A stretch of 64,000 bases of DNA, taken from assembly GCA_905181875.1 (NCBI GenBank), contig CAJIZH010000003.1, positions 434,001 to 498,000 of the forward strand, written 5' to 3'. The translations under genes were made by a program, and so were the position numbers. The DNA is from Flavobacteriales bacterium UBA6770 (GTDB lineage Bacteria > Bacteroidota > Bacteroidia > Flavobacteriales_G > Salibacteraceae). The notes below the pieces were generated by a model. The model had not been told where the DNA came from, did no database searches, and saw only the letters and a list, made by a program, of their open reading frames with translations. Shown piece after piece: positions 40,401 to 49,398 of the stretch (within the stretch, counting starts at the first letter, position 1; the number at the start of each line of letters is the position of its first letter).

Positions 40401-41235
40401 TTGAATCTGAATAAATATTGTGTGTGTATGAATATTGTCCATTTTCTAAATCCCAATCGTGCGGACCTGGAATAAAAAACACGGCATAATCACCTTTGTC
40501 AATTTTCTCATCTTCTGCTCCTTTAGTATAGATAGGAACTTGAATTAGATCATCAATAGGATTTATCGTATTATTTTCAGGTAAAGTGCCTCCTTCTGCA
40601 GTAAAAACTTTTAATGCGCTGAGGTTAGTCGCGATTGTGTTAAACCCGAGTCTTTGGAAGAATGAATAATCTAGCTTTACCATTCCAGAGTTTGCTAACC
40701 CAATTTTATACCAAGTGCCACTGGCTAGAACACTGTTATTTTCCCATGTCATTCGAGATCCGAAGGAATTGCCTATTTTGTTATGGTTGATTATAATCGA
40801 TTCAATTTTTTTAATCTCACCGGATACTATGACAAAAGGAATAAAACGAATTGTAACTATTGTTTTACCAGAAACATACTGAGCATCTATTTTAAATTTT
40901 GGTTTTGAACTAATTTCAGAAGAAAAAGGTTGTGTAATTTGCAGTTCTTCATTTGTTAGTGGAGATGTTTCCATTTCATAACTTTCAATTTTCGTAACTT
41001 TAAAATTACTTGAATGAGCTTTTCTTAGAGCAACCTCTGGTAATGAATTTAGGTCTAATCGGTAAGACGCATCTTCGAGATAGAGATACATCTTGTGGCC
41101 GTGTTCAAAAGTTTGATCTGTTACTATCCCCCCCCAATTAAGCTTAGCCTCTATTTGAGAATAAGCAGCACCCCATATCAATAATGAAAGCAGTGTAAGT
41201 AAGGTTTGAAGCAAAGTATATTGGAGTGTTTTCAA
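37450..41235 (-). CDS. porU: Type IX secretion sortase/C-terminal signal peptidase PorU
   Basis: This 1261-residue outer-membrane protein cleaves the C-terminal signal from type IX cargo and attaches the cargo to surface lipid. It is a gingipain-type (C25) cysteine peptidase: the histidine is about residue 780 in NYLGHGGELGW and the cysteine about 814 in ITATCEFSRFDD. A signal peptide, a long N-terminal beta region (about residues 30-560), and C-terminal Ig-like and FlgD-like/CTD-type domains (NYPNPFTTNTDFYLEH, then KIGKGVYVYKVYV) surround it. The start is TTG 41235, as no ATG is available before the signal peptide. Confidence 0.93.
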   Translation of the reverse strand: MKTLQYTLLQTLLTLLSLLIWGAAYSQIEAKLNWGGIVTDQTFEHGHKMYLYLEDASYRLDLNSLPEVALRKAHSSNFKVTKIESYEMETSPLTNEELQITQPFSSEISSKPKFKIDAQYVSGKTIVTIRFIPFVIVSGEIKKIESIIINHNKIGNSFGSRMTWENNSVLASGTWYKIGLANSGMVKLDYSFFQRLGFNTIATNLSALKVFTAEGGTLPENNTINPIDDLIQVPIYTKGAEDEKIDKGDYAVFFIPGPHDWDLENGQYSYTHNIYSDSSYFFISFNSSSDVPAISNQPAVAGGSIINEFDDYDVHELEKSNLISSGRKWFGEHFNATTAYSIDFNFPSISRTENATVRVSSAIRSLNSNSTLTASAGSIGTGSFNGGSVSGNYTDRFAIYNSFSFSGKPTGTKISVFLNFSKANGESQAWLDKIQINCKRSLTFSGSQMAFRNISTFNQTTNFSYELAAPRADMQVWNISNPMSPKNVQFSLSNGKARFNLAGGDTSEYIVFDPNSLVVPTNFTIVDNQDLHSRPLEPIDMVIISPKDFFVQAEELAELHRDLDELTTIVVDIQQIYNEFSGGRQDLSAIKNYLRFLKETATNLTGPRYVLLFGDASFDFKNRVSGNTNFIPIYQTVESLSPTSSIATDDYIGYLSPDYSGSITEGIMEVGVGRFPVKTARQASDAVNKVRSYYSEASFGSWRNKLTFIADDEDRNRHMIDVDRLANQVDTIFPKYNVNKILSDAYPQRATPGGHRYPDVNTAIDDAVQRGSLTINYLGHGGELGWAHERILEVSQINKWNNIKNMPLLITATCEFSRFDDPKRTSAGEFVFLNPDGGGIALLTTTRLVYSTPNFELAKKFNEVAYREYDEYPRLGDLARLTKASQSSVNSRVFALLGDPAVRLAYPQEKVVATSVPDTIRALDLVTITGEIRNRKTNELLADFNGIVYPTVFGKQKNLKTLNNDRVAQGALAFKARTSVLFRGKASVKNGKFTFSFVVPKDIDYNYGFGKISFYADNAVVDANGVDLSAIVGGKNPNAAVDKLGPQINLFMNDSTFVNGGMTNENPTIYAKLFDQNGINTTGSGVGHDIAATIDANTVDQIVLNEYYETELNSYQRGIVTYPLSDLNEGNHTLQLKAWDVYNNSSTADIAFVVAESEELALEHVLNYPNPFTTNTDFYLEHNHPNQDLFVRVQVFTISGKVVKTIDGTYNSKGFRLGPINWNGLDDFGDKIGKGVYVYKVYVKSPNGDIADKFEKLVILH

Positions 41236-41405
41236 CTACAAAATATTAAAAATGATTTACGTATTCGGCAAAAGTCGTGTTCAGAACGATATGAATTTAC
41301 AATTATTGTATTAAACACTTATTGTCATATTTAGCTAGATTTCAAAATTAACTTTTCAAAAACAAAATATTTCGTATAATTGCCTACAAGATAAGTTAAA
41401 TCTAT

Positions 41406-42410
41406 ATGTCGAATAGACTATTAATTAGGGTCACATTAGTTTGGTGCGGTTTGATGAGCGCAGTGGAATATGGATATTCGCAAGATCCTCTCTACTCACA
41501 GTTCTACTCCAATCCCTTATACCTTAACCCGGCGTTAGCAGGTGTCGAGCGTTGTCCACGATTTGTAATGAACTATCGCAACCAATGGCCTGGAATTTCT
41601 GATGGTGGAGGTAATTACGTTACTTATTCTGCTTCATATGATCAACATGTTGATGCTATAAGCGGTGGTCTTGGTTTTGCGCTGATGCATGACAGAGAAG
41701 GTGTTTCTGGGATATTTAAAACTACAAGAGCAAGTGCCATTTACAGTTATAATTTAGCCGTTAACAGAAAACTTTCATTGCGTTTTGGTGGCGAGGCGAC
41801 CTATTTTAATAAAGCCATTGACTGGGATCAATTAACGTTTGGTGATATGATTGATGAGCGATATGGTTTTATATATCCAACACAGGAAACACCTATTAGA
41901 ACCAGTGTTCAAGGAGTTGACTTTTCTGCTGGAGCAATAGCATACACAAAGAATTTTTATGGCGGAGTTGCTGTTCATCATCTGACTGAGCCTCAAGAAA
42001 CCTTTTTAACCGGAACCGATACATATTTACCGAGAAAGCTTACAGCGCATGCGGGTTGGGTAATTCCTATTAACAAGAGATACCCTGATGAAGGTGCAAT
42101 TTCTCCTAATATTATGTTTCAACAGCAGGGTGGTGAGTTTTCGCAGGACCCCAACGCTCAACAGCTTTATTTAGGAATGTATGCCTATAAAGGACCATTA
42201 GTTGCTGGTCTGTGGTATAGACCAGGAGATGCATTTGTGCCTATGATAGGTATTCATACTGATTATGTACGTTTTGGGTATAGCTATGATATCACAGTGT
42301 CCAAGTTAACAAACCGAAGCGGAGGATCTCATGAGATTTCCTTAGCCTTATTGTTTGATTGCAAACCTCAAAGAACTAGGTTTAGACCAATTGCCTGCCC
42401 TAAATTTTAA
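41406..42410 (+). CDS. PorP/SprF family type IX secretion membrane protein, copy 2
   Basis: This 334-residue protein has a signal peptide and the PorP/SprF signature QDPLYSQFYSNPLYLNPALAG, then outer-membrane beta strands. It is divergent from porU and sits 50 bases before gldJ. SprF relatives help place specific adhesins or secreted proteins at the surface, so the two PorP/SprF copies in the window may serve different partners. It is clearly a distinct paralogue of the copy upstream of gldK rather than a recent duplicate. A near-match to the -7 box (TATAATTG) precedes it. Confidence 0.9.
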   Translation: MSNRLLIRVTLVWCGLMSAVEYGYSQDPLYSQFYSNPLYLNPALAGVERCPRFVMNYRNQWPGISDGGGNYVTYSASYDQHVDAISGGLGFALMHDREGVSGIFKTTRASAIYSYNLAVNRKLSLRFGGEATYFNKAIDWDQLTFGDMIDERYGFIYPTQETPIRTSVQGVDFSAGAIAYTKNFYGGVAVHHLTEPQETFLTGTDTYLPRKLTAHAGWVIPINKRYPDEGAISPNIMFQQQGGEFSQDPNAQQLYLGMYAYKGPLVAGLWYRPGDAFVPMIGIHTDYVRFGYSYDITVSKLTNRSGGSHEISLALLFDCKPQRTRFRPIACPKF

Positions 42411-42425
42411 TTCATTTTATACTAT

Positions 42426-42433
42426 TATATTTG
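42426..42433 (+). promoter_or_regulatory. Candidate -7 promoter element for gldJ
   Basis: TATATTTG matches TAnnTTTG 27 bases before ATG 42461, in the short gap after porP/sprF copy 2. No TTG stands at the usual -33 distance. Confidence 0.4.
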
Positions 42434-42460
42434 TAGCGTCGTTATCTATAAAATTTGGAT

Positions 42461-43945
42461 ATGAAAATACTGAAATACGGTTTATTAGTAGCACTTATCG
42501 GAATCCTTTCCTCATGTGGTAAGGAGCAATCATCTGCTACTGGGTGGAATTATAATGATCCTAACAATGGTGGATTTCAAAAAATGCCATTTGAGGAACA
42601 AGAAACAGGGCCTAACTTGGTCCTAATTGAGGGCGGAACATTTACTCAAGGTCGTGTTGAGCAAGATGTAATGTTCGATTGGAATAATTATCCTAGGAGA
42701 GTTACTGTTTCATCGTTTTACATGGACGAAACGGAGGTTACCAATCATTTTTGGCTTGAATATTTATTCTGGTTAGGACGTGTTTTTGGTGCAGATTACC
42801 CAGAAGTAATTGTCAAAGCGCTGCCCGATACGTTAGTTTGGAGAAGCAAATTAGCTTACAATGAGCCTTATGTAGATTATTATTTGAGACATCCTGCCTA
42901 CAGAGATTATCCTGTGGTTGGAATTACGTGGAAACAAGCTAATGACTATTGTCTTTGGAGAACGGATAGAGTTAATGAGTATATCCTGATTCGTGAAGGA
43001 ATTCTTGAGCACTATGTAAATCAAGCGGCAGAGGATAATTTCAATACGGATGCTTACTATGCTGGACAATACGAAAGTGGTAAAGCGGCTGAAGGTGTAC
43101 CTGACTTTAATCCTAATGGAACTGGATATAGACGGGTTCGTATGGAGGATGGAATTATGCTTCCTAAATACAGACTTCCTACTGAGGCAGAATGGGAATA
43201 TGCCGCTTACGGTTTAATTGGAAATTCATTAGGCGAACGTGTCATTGAAAGAAGACTATGGCCGTGGAATGGTCACGCTGTTCGAAATCCAGAAGAAGAA
43301 TACATTGGTAGCATGTTGGCCAACTTTAAACGTGGTCGTGGAGATAATATGGGTATAGCTGGGAAATTAAATGATAATGCTGATGTCACAAACCCAGTTT
43401 ATGCATACTGGCCTAACGATTACGGGCTTTATAATATGGCTGGTAATGTAAGTGAATGGGTAATGGATGTTTACCGTCCACTGAATACTGAAGATAATTC
43501 AGATTTCAGACCTTTCAGAGGTAATGTTTACCAAAAACTATTAGTCGACGAAGAAGGCTACGTAGCTGAAAAAGATAGCTTAGGACGTCTTAGAAAAGTT
43601 GACGTTACAGATGAAGAAAACCTTGATCGAAGAAACTATCAACGTGCAGACAACATTAATTTCCTTGATGGAGATTACGAATCTCACATTGACAGATTAC
43701 ATTGGGGAGATGATTTCGAAAACAGTGAAGAAAACAAAACAGAAACTACTTTTATGTATGAGTACGGTAAAAAATCATTAGTTAATGATGAGACCAGGGT
43801 ATATAAGGGTGGTAGCTGGAAAGATCGTGCTTATTACATGAATCCTGGAACTAGAAGATTCTTAGAAGAAACCCAACGCACCTCATTTATTGGCTTTAGA
43901 TGCGCAATGGATAGAGTTGGAAGTCCAGTAGGTTTAGGAAATTAA
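42461..43945 (+). CDS. gldJ: Gliding motility lipoprotein GldJ (SUMF1/FGE-like)
   Basis: This 494-residue lipoprotein (lipobox LSSC, C19) has the GldJ N-terminal signature ATGWNYNDPNNGGFQ after the lipobox, then an FGE-like domain (LVLIEGGTFTQGR, MDETEVTNHFWLEY, RLPTEAEWEYAAYG, VYKGGSWKDRAYYMNPGTRRF). GldJ is needed for gliding and stabilises GldK in the type IX machinery. ATG 42461 is preferred to a TTG two codons upstream. It is somewhat shorter than the F. johnsoniae protein. A strong terminator follows. Confidence 0.93.
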   Translation: MKILKYGLLVALIGILSSCGKEQSSATGWNYNDPNNGGFQKMPFEEQETGPNLVLIEGGTFTQGRVEQDVMFDWNNYPRRVTVSSFYMDETEVTNHFWLEYLFWLGRVFGADYPEVIVKALPDTLVWRSKLAYNEPYVDYYLRHPAYRDYPVVGITWKQANDYCLWRTDRVNEYILIREGILEHYVNQAAEDNFNTDAYYAGQYESGKAAEGVPDFNPNGTGYRRVRMEDGIMLPKYRLPTEAEWEYAAYGLIGNSLGERVIERRLWPWNGHAVRNPEEEYIGSMLANFKRGRGDNMGIAGKLNDNADVTNPVYAYWPNDYGLYNMAGNVSEWVMDVYRPLNTEDNSDFRPFRGNVYQKLLVDEEGYVAEKDSLGRLRKVDVTDEENLDRRNYQRADNINFLDGDYESHIDRLHWGDDFENSEENKTETTFMYEYGKKSLVNDETRVYKGGSWKDRAYYMNPGTRRFLEETQRTSFIGFRCAMDRVGSPVGLGN

Positions 43946-43972
43946 TAACAACGCATACTTATTAAAATAGAG

Positions 43973-44008
43973 AAGCCCTCTTGATTATGTCAAGAGGGCT
44001 TTTTTATT
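43973..44008 (+). terminator. Rho-independent terminator after gldJ
   Basis: AAGCCCTCTTGA (43973-43984) pairs perfectly with TCAAGAGGGCTT (43990-44001) around a TTATG loop and is followed by a T tract. The longest murF frame begins inside this hairpin, so its start was moved. Confidence 0.92.
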
Positions 44009-44016
44009 TTTATTCC

Positions 44017-45294
44017 ATGATTAGTATAATTGAAGCTTACAAAGAATGCGGGAATTCGGTCTGCATCGATACTCGAAAAATCACGCCTAATTGCTTATTT
44101 ATTGCGCTAAAAGGTGCCAATTTCAACGGCAATGAATTTACCCGAAACGCCCTAGAATTGGGAGCTAAATATGCCGTAATTGATGACGATAATTACCAAA
44201 TTGAAGGAAAAACAATTCTAGTAAAAGATGGGTTGTTAACACTTCAGCAATTGGCAAGTGATTATCGGAAGGAATTTGGTATTCCTGTATTAGGAATAAC
44301 GGGATCTAATGGAAAAACAACGGCGAAAGAATTAATTCATGCCGTAATTTCTAAAAAGCTTGCTTGTCACAGCACCCCTGGAAATTTCAATAATCATATT
44401 GGACTGCCACTTACGCTGCTAAGTATGGTAAAAGGAACGGAGTTCTGTATTCTTGAAATGGGGGATAATCATATGGGTGAAATTGCCACCTTATCTCAAA
44501 TTGGGAAGCCTACGCATGCCTTAGTTACTAACGTTGGTAAAGATCACATTGAAGGGTTTGGTTCATTTGAAAACAACAAACTTGCAAAGAAGGAATTGTT
44601 CGACTACATCTCTAATAATAACGGTATTGCTTTTATTCCTGATTTCGAAACAGAAGTAAAAGAACTAGCCATTGAGGTGAAAAACCAGATTTATTTTGGG
44701 AGTGACTCATCAAAATATAATGTATCTTTTTCAGGAGCTGCACCTTTTGTCAGATACAAAAATAATCTGGGAGAAGAGTTTACGACCAATCTTATTGGTG
44801 AATACAACATATTCAATATTCAGATGGCTTATGCAATAGGAAAAGAATTTGGAGTATCCGAAAATGAAATTCATGGAGCAATCTGTAGCTATAAGCCTTC
44901 AAACATGAGATCTGTTTTTATCGAACAAAACTCAAATGCAATATTTCTTGACGCCTATAATTCTAACCCCTCATCCTTATCTGCTGCACTAGAAAGTTTC
45001 GAAAAGCAATATTTAAAACCTTCAAGGACAGTAATTATTGGAGATATGCTTGAGCTTGGCAAAGAAAGTTTAAACGAACATCAATCCATTGTTAACGGTT
45101 TAATCAAAACTGACTTACAGGTATATCTCGTAGGCAGTGAATTCGAAAAAACCAAGCAAGGGCCTTCGATGAACTGGTTCCCAACTAGAGACGAATTAAT
45201 AGAACATATTATTCAAAACCCAATAGAAAACACTCAAATCCTATTAAAAGGTTCAAGAGGAATAAGACTGGAAGAGGTTCTAGAAGCTTTATAA
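44017..45294 (+). CDS. murF: UDP-N-acetylmuramoyl-tripeptide--D-alanyl-D-alanine ligase
   Basis: This 425-residue cytoplasmic ATP-dependent ligase adds D-Ala-D-Ala to the UDP-MurNAc-tripeptide, the last cytoplasmic precursor step of peptidoglycan. It has the MurF N-terminal DTRKITPNCLFIALKG, the P-loop GITGSNGKTTAKELI, NFNNHIGLPLTLL, the carbamylated-lysine region and the C-terminal LDAYNSNPSSLSAALESF. ATG 44017 (MISIIE) lies after the gldJ terminator. Its end overlaps convergent glyS by 6 bases. Confidence 0.95.
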   Translation: MISIIEAYKECGNSVCIDTRKITPNCLFIALKGANFNGNEFTRNALELGAKYAVIDDDNYQIEGKTILVKDGLLTLQQLASDYRKEFGIPVLGITGSNGKTTAKELIHAVISKKLACHSTPGNFNNHIGLPLTLLSMVKGTEFCILEMGDNHMGEIATLSQIGKPTHALVTNVGKDHIEGFGSFENNKLAKKELFDYISNNNGIAFIPDFETEVKELAIEVKNQIYFGSDSSKYNVSFSGAAPFVRYKNNLGEEFTTNLIGEYNIFNIQMAYAIGKEFGVSENEIHGAICSYKPSNMRSVFIEQNSNAIFLDAYNSNPSSLSAALESFEKQYLKPSRTVIIGDMLELGKESLNEHQSIVNGLIKTDLQVYLVGSEFEKTKQGPSMNWFPTRDELIEHIIQNPIENTQILLKGSRGIRLEEVLEAL

Positions 45295-46836
45295 CGCTCC
45301 TTTTACCAATTCCGCCATACTTGTCTTTTCTGACAAAATCTGCTTCAATTCAGATACAGAAACACGCGTTTGTTTCATAGTGTCTCTGTCTCTTAGAGTC
45401 ACCGTTTTATACTCCAAAGAATCATGATCAATTGTGACGGCAAAAGGCGTTCCAATAGCATCTTGTCTTCTATAGCGCTTTCCAATAGCATCCTTTTCGT
45501 CGTATTGCATATTGAAGTCTAACTTAAGATCATTAAAAATTTCTTTAGCCATTTCAGGTAATCCATCTTTCTTAAGAAGCGGCAATACAGCACATTTCAC
45601 AGGGGCTAATGCTGGAGGTAACTTCATAACAACACGAGAAGAGCCATCTTCTAAAATCTCTTCTATAAGAGAGTTTGAGAATACAGCTAAAAACATTCTG
45701 TCTAATCCAATTGAAGTTTCGATAACATAAGGCGTATAGTTTTTATTCTCTTCAGGATCAAAATATTGTAATTTTTTACCCGATTCCTCTTCATGACTTT
45801 TCAGATCAAAATCTGTTCTTGAATGGACGCCTTCAAGTTCCTTGAATCCCATTGGAAAATCATATTCAATATCACAAGCTGCATTAGCATAATGAGCCAA
45901 TTTAATATGATCATGAACACGATATTTACTAGGATCAATTCCAAGATTCTTGTGCCACCTTAACCTTCTTTCTTTCCACTCTTCATATGCCTCTAATTCG
46001 GTCCCTGGCTTTACAAAGTATTGCATTTCCATCTGTTCAAACTCACGCATTCTAAAAATGAATTGTCTAGCAATAATTTCATTTCTAAAAGCTTTCCCGA
46101 TTTGAGCAACTCCAAAAGGGACTTTCATTCGTCCAGACTTTTGAACATTTAGAAAGTTTACAAAGATTCCTTGACACGTTTCTGGTCTTAAATAGATTTT
46201 TGAAGAGCCATCTGCAGTTGAACCAAGTTCTGTACTAAACATTAAATTAAATTGGCGAACATCAGTCCAATTTGATGTTCCCGAAATAGGACAAACAATT
46301 CCCAATTCTTCAATTAATGCCTTAACTCCATTCAGGTCATTTACTTCAAGCAACTGACCCATTCTACTGCTTATATCTTCAATTTTTTGAGTGTATTGAA
46401 GTACTCTAGGATTTGTCTTTAGAAAAGTCTCCTTATCGAAATCATCACCAAATCGTTTTACAGCCTTTTTTACTTCTTTTTCTATTTTCTGAATACGGAT
46501 TTTCTCCATGTAATCTTCCAATAAGACATCTGCTCTATATCGCTTTTTTGAATCTTTATTATCAACCAACGGATCGTTAAATGCATCAACATGGCCGGAT
46601 GCTTTCCAAGTTGTAGGATGCATAAATATCGCAGAATCAAGCCCAACGATATTCTCATTACCATGGACCATAGTTTTCCACCAATAATCTTTGATATTGT
46701 TTTTTAATTCTACTCCATAAATACCGTAATCATATGCAGCACTTAGGCCATCATAAATTTCACTTGAAGGAAAAACATAACCATATTCCTTCGCATGAGA
46801 AACAATTCTTTTTAGTGGATCTTCGTTAGCAGCCAT
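45289..46836 (-). CDS. glyS: Glycyl-tRNA synthetase (homodimeric class II type)
   Basis: This 515-residue class II synthetase charges tRNA-Gly. It is the single-chain alpha2 (eukaryote/archaea-like) type: KRIVSHAKEYGYVFPSSEIYDGL at the N-terminus, motif 1/2 regions with RPETCQGIFVNF and FRNEIIARQFIFRMREFEQME, and VIETSIGLDRMFLAVF for motif 3, then the anticodon-binding domain (about residues 415-515). ATG 46836 is preferred over a TTG six codons upstream. It overlaps the end of murF by 6 bases. Confidence 0.95.
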   Translation of the reverse strand: MAANEDPLKRIVSHAKEYGYVFPSSEIYDGLSAAYDYGIYGVELKNNIKDYWWKTMVHGNENIVGLDSAIFMHPTTWKASGHVDAFNDPLVDNKDSKKRYRADVLLEDYMEKIRIQKIEKEVKKAVKRFGDDFDKETFLKTNPRVLQYTQKIEDISSRMGQLLEVNDLNGVKALIEELGIVCPISGTSNWTDVRQFNLMFSTELGSTADGSSKIYLRPETCQGIFVNFLNVQKSGRMKVPFGVAQIGKAFRNEIIARQFIFRMREFEQMEMQYFVKPGTELEAYEEWKERRLRWHKNLGIDPSKYRVHDHIKLAHYANAACDIEYDFPMGFKELEGVHSRTDFDLKSHEEESGKKLQYFDPEENKNYTPYVIETSIGLDRMFLAVFSNSLIEEILEDGSSRVVMKLPPALAPVKCAVLPLLKKDGLPEMAKEIFNDLKLDFNMQYDEKDAIGKRYRRQDAIGTPFAVTIDHDSLEYKTVTLRDRDTMKQTRVSVSELKQILSEKTSMAELVKGAL

Positions 46837-46884
46837 GATGTGAATTTTGCGCAAGTTTACAATGATTCCTGCTTTTGAAAAGTA

Positions 46885-47520
46885 TTAAAAGCCTATTCTT
46901 TTGAGTAAAAACTCCAATTCACTAATCATCATTGCAGTAGCTCCCCAAATAGTTTTACCGTTAACCTTATATACTGGCGCATTTATGGAAATATTACTTT
47001 TTGAAACCACCACCTTTTCAATCGTTTTTACTTTTGGATCAAGTAATTGATTTAGTGGGATTGGCAGTAAGGCACTAACCTCTTTTTCCTCTGGGATAAA
47101 CTCAAGATTATCATCTGTATAAGCTAAATAAGGCTTTACGTAAAAGTTACTCGGAGGAATGAATAACTCCGACATTTCTCCAATGACATTCTGAGGACTC
47201 AGCTTAATACCCATTTCCTCTTGAAACTCTCGAAGTGCGGTCGCCTCCAAATCAATATCATAATCTTCTTTTCGACCTCCGGGAAAACTAATTTGACCAC
47301 TGTGATGACCATTGTACGTATTTCTTTCCATGAGCATAGTATTCCAATGGTTGTCGTTCTTGAAAAGTAAAATGAGCACCGCACTTAATTTCGCGGTTTT
47401 TTTTATTTCATCATAATTTTGGTCAACAATTCGTTGCATTGGTGCCATTACCCTATGAGCATCGGCAGCTGGTAATCCGTTAGAAATTTCTTGTTTTAGA
47501 AGCTCAGGAAGACTTTGCAT
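46885..47520 (-). CDS. NUDIX hydrolase, CoA pyrophosphatase type (NudL-like)
   Basis: This 211-residue protein has the CoA-pyrophosphatase signature NTYNGHHSGQISFPGGRKED joined to a Nudix box ending ATALREFQEEMGI. Such enzymes cut CoA and oxidised CoA to 4-phosphopantetheine and ADP. Its start shares the last base of radA. Two genes of pantothenate (CoA precursor) synthesis, panC and panD, are a few genes upstream in the same orientation. Confidence 0.9.
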   Translation of the reverse strand: MQSLPELLKQEISNGLPAADAHRVMAPMQRIVDQNYDEIKKTAKLSAVLILLFKNDNHWNTMLMERNTYNGHHSGQISFPGGRKEDYDIDLEATALREFQEEMGIKLSPQNVIGEMSELFIPPSNFYVKPYLAYTDDNLEFIPEEKEVSALLPIPLNQLLDPKVKTIEKVVVSKSNISINAPVYKVNGKTIWGATAMMISELEFLLKRIGF

Positions 47521-48875
47521 TATCCGAACAAATCTTCGAATACCTCAACAACAGAATGGAAGGCTTTTATTTCGATTTTATGAGAAGCAACATCGATACC
47601 TTTCAAAGCGTGTTTGGAAACTAAAATACAGTTGAAACCCAGCTTTTCTGCTTCTTCTATCCTTTTTTGCAGTTGCGTGACGGGACGTAACTCCCCAGAT
47701 AAACCAATTTCCGCAGCCAATACCATCTCTGTATCAAGCGGAATGTCCTCTGATGAACTCAATACCGAACAAACTACTGCTAAATCCATTGCAGGATCAT
47801 CTATTTTAAGGCCACCAGCAATATTTAAAAAAACATCCTTAGCGCCTAATTTAAAGCCACAGCGCTTTTCGAGAACAGCCAATAACATATTCAATCTACG
47901 TAAATCGAATCCAGTAGAAGAACGCTGAGGAGTGCCATAAACGGCACTTGATACTAATGCCTGTATCTCGATTAAAAAAGGATGATTTCCTTCAATTGAA
48001 GCTCCAATACACACTCCACTTAAATGACTGCGTTCTTTATTAATAAGAACTTCATTAGGGTTTTTAACCTCCTTTAAGCCTCCGCTAACCATTTCAAAGA
48101 TACCTAGCTCTTGAGCTGATCCAAATCTATTTTTTGAGGATCTTAATATTCGATAGACATGATTCCTATCTCCTTCAAATTGAAGGACAGTATCAACCAT
48201 ATGCTCTAAAACCTTAGGACCAGCGATCGAACCTTCTTTATTTATATGACCAATTAAGATTACTGGAGTTGCGGTAGTCTTTGCAAAATGAATAATCTCT
48301 CCGGCACATTCTCTAACCTGCGAAATACTTCCAGCATAACTTTCTATATGCTCGGATACAATGGTTTGAATTGAATCGATAATTACAAGAGCGGGCTTAG
48401 TTTCCCTGCACTTTTGTAAGATGGACTGTAAATTGGTTTCAGAGTAAATTGAGCAATTACTGGACTTATCAGTAATTCGATCTGCTCTTAATTTTATTTG
48501 AGTTGCACTTTCTTCTCCTGAGATATAGAGAATTTCTCTATCAAAGCGTAATGAAATTTGTAACAGAAGCGTACTTTTTCCAATTCCTGGTTCACCACCG
48601 ATGAGGATTACCGAACCTGGCACAATACCCCCACCAACTACTCTATCAAACTCTTGACTTGCAGTTGAAAAACGAGGAAAATCAGTGACTTTTACGTCGT
48701 CTAGTTTTACAATTTCAGCCTTTTCTAGAAAATCAGTTGATGATTTTTGTTTTTTACCGGAAGTTTTTTCTTCAACATAGGAATTCCATTCTCCACACGA
48801 ATTGCATTTACCCATCCATTTTGGTGAGCTATTTCCACAATTCTGGCAATAGAATATTGATTTTACTTTAGCCAT
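47520..48875 (-). CDS. radA: DNA repair protein RadA (Sms)
   Basis: This 451-residue protein aids branch migration in recombination. It has the four-cysteine zinc finger (CQNCGNSSPKWMGKCNSCGEW starts at residue 10), Walker A GGEPGIGKSTLL, the RadA-specific KNRFGS motif, and a Lon-like C-terminal domain. ATG 48875 (MAKVKS) is preferred to a longer frame. It overlaps the end of rfaE2 by 8 bases. Confidence 0.95.
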   Translation of the reverse strand: MAKVKSIFYCQNCGNSSPKWMGKCNSCGEWNSYVEEKTSGKKQKSSTDFLEKAEIVKLDDVKVTDFPRFSTASQEFDRVVGGGIVPGSVILIGGEPGIGKSTLLLQISLRFDREILYISGEESATQIKLRADRITDKSSNCSIYSETNLQSILQKCRETKPALVIIDSIQTIVSEHIESYAGSISQVRECAGEIIHFAKTTATPVILIGHINKEGSIAGPKVLEHMVDTVLQFEGDRNHVYRILRSSKNRFGSAQELGIFEMVSGGLKEVKNPNEVLINKERSHLSGVCIGASIEGNHPFLIEIQALVSSAVYGTPQRSSTGFDLRRLNMLLAVLEKRCGFKLGAKDVFLNIAGGLKIDDPAMDLAVVCSVLSSSEDIPLDTEMVLAAEIGLSGELRPVTQLQKRIEEAEKLGFNCILVSKHALKGIDVASHKIEIKAFHSVVEVFEDLFG

Positions 48876-49398
48876 TGGGTTTATGAGCTTCAATAATTTT
48901 CTGTTCCAATTTGCTAGTCGAATAACCGCACACAAATGGTATTACTTCCACACTATTTCCGATTGATAGCATTTCGTCACTACCAACGATGTAATCCTTT
49001 TGATCTCGATCTTTTTGAGTTGGGGAGTAATCCCCTCCTTTTACTAAAATTGCTGGCTGCAGTGCATGTATTAACCGCAATGGAGTATCGTCATCAAATA
49101 AAACAACATAATCTACAAATTCAAATGCAGCTAGAATAATTAATCGCTGGTTTTGGTCTTTAATAGGTCGCGAAGCACCTTTGTCAAGTCTTCTCAAAGA
49201 ATCATCACTATTGACTCCTACTATTAAAGTATCACCAAGTAACTTTGCTTTCAACAAATAATCAATATGCCCTAGGTGAATAAGGTCAAAACATCCGTTA
49301 GTAAATACGGACTTTTTATTTTCTTGATTTAACTCTTCCTTAAGTCTAGGAAGGTCTTTAATCAAAATAATCTTTTTATCAAGCAAGTTCAGCTGCAT
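48868..49398 (-). CDS. rfaE2: D-glycero-beta-D-manno-heptose 1-phosphate adenylyltransferase
   Basis: This 176-residue nucleotidyltransferase matches the C-terminal (adenylyl) half of HldE: VFTNGCFDLIHLGHIDYL with the HxGH motif, NSDDSLRRLDKGASRPI, and LVKGGDYSP. It activates heptose 1-phosphate as ADP-heptose, and so works with GmhA encoded at 26598. The kinase half is not in the window. ATG 49398 is likely; a GTG nine bases earlier is possible. Its start overlaps the flippase-like gene's end by 20 bases. Confidence 0.92.
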   Translation of the reverse strand: MQLNLLDKKIILIKDLPRLKEELNQENKKSVFTNGCFDLIHLGHIDYLLKAKLLGDTLIVGVNSDDSLRRLDKGASRPIKDQNQRLIILAAFEFVDYVVLFDDDTPLRLIHALQPAILVKGGDYSPTQKDRDQKDYIVGSDEMLSIGNSVEVIPFVCGYSTSKLEQKIIEAHKPNG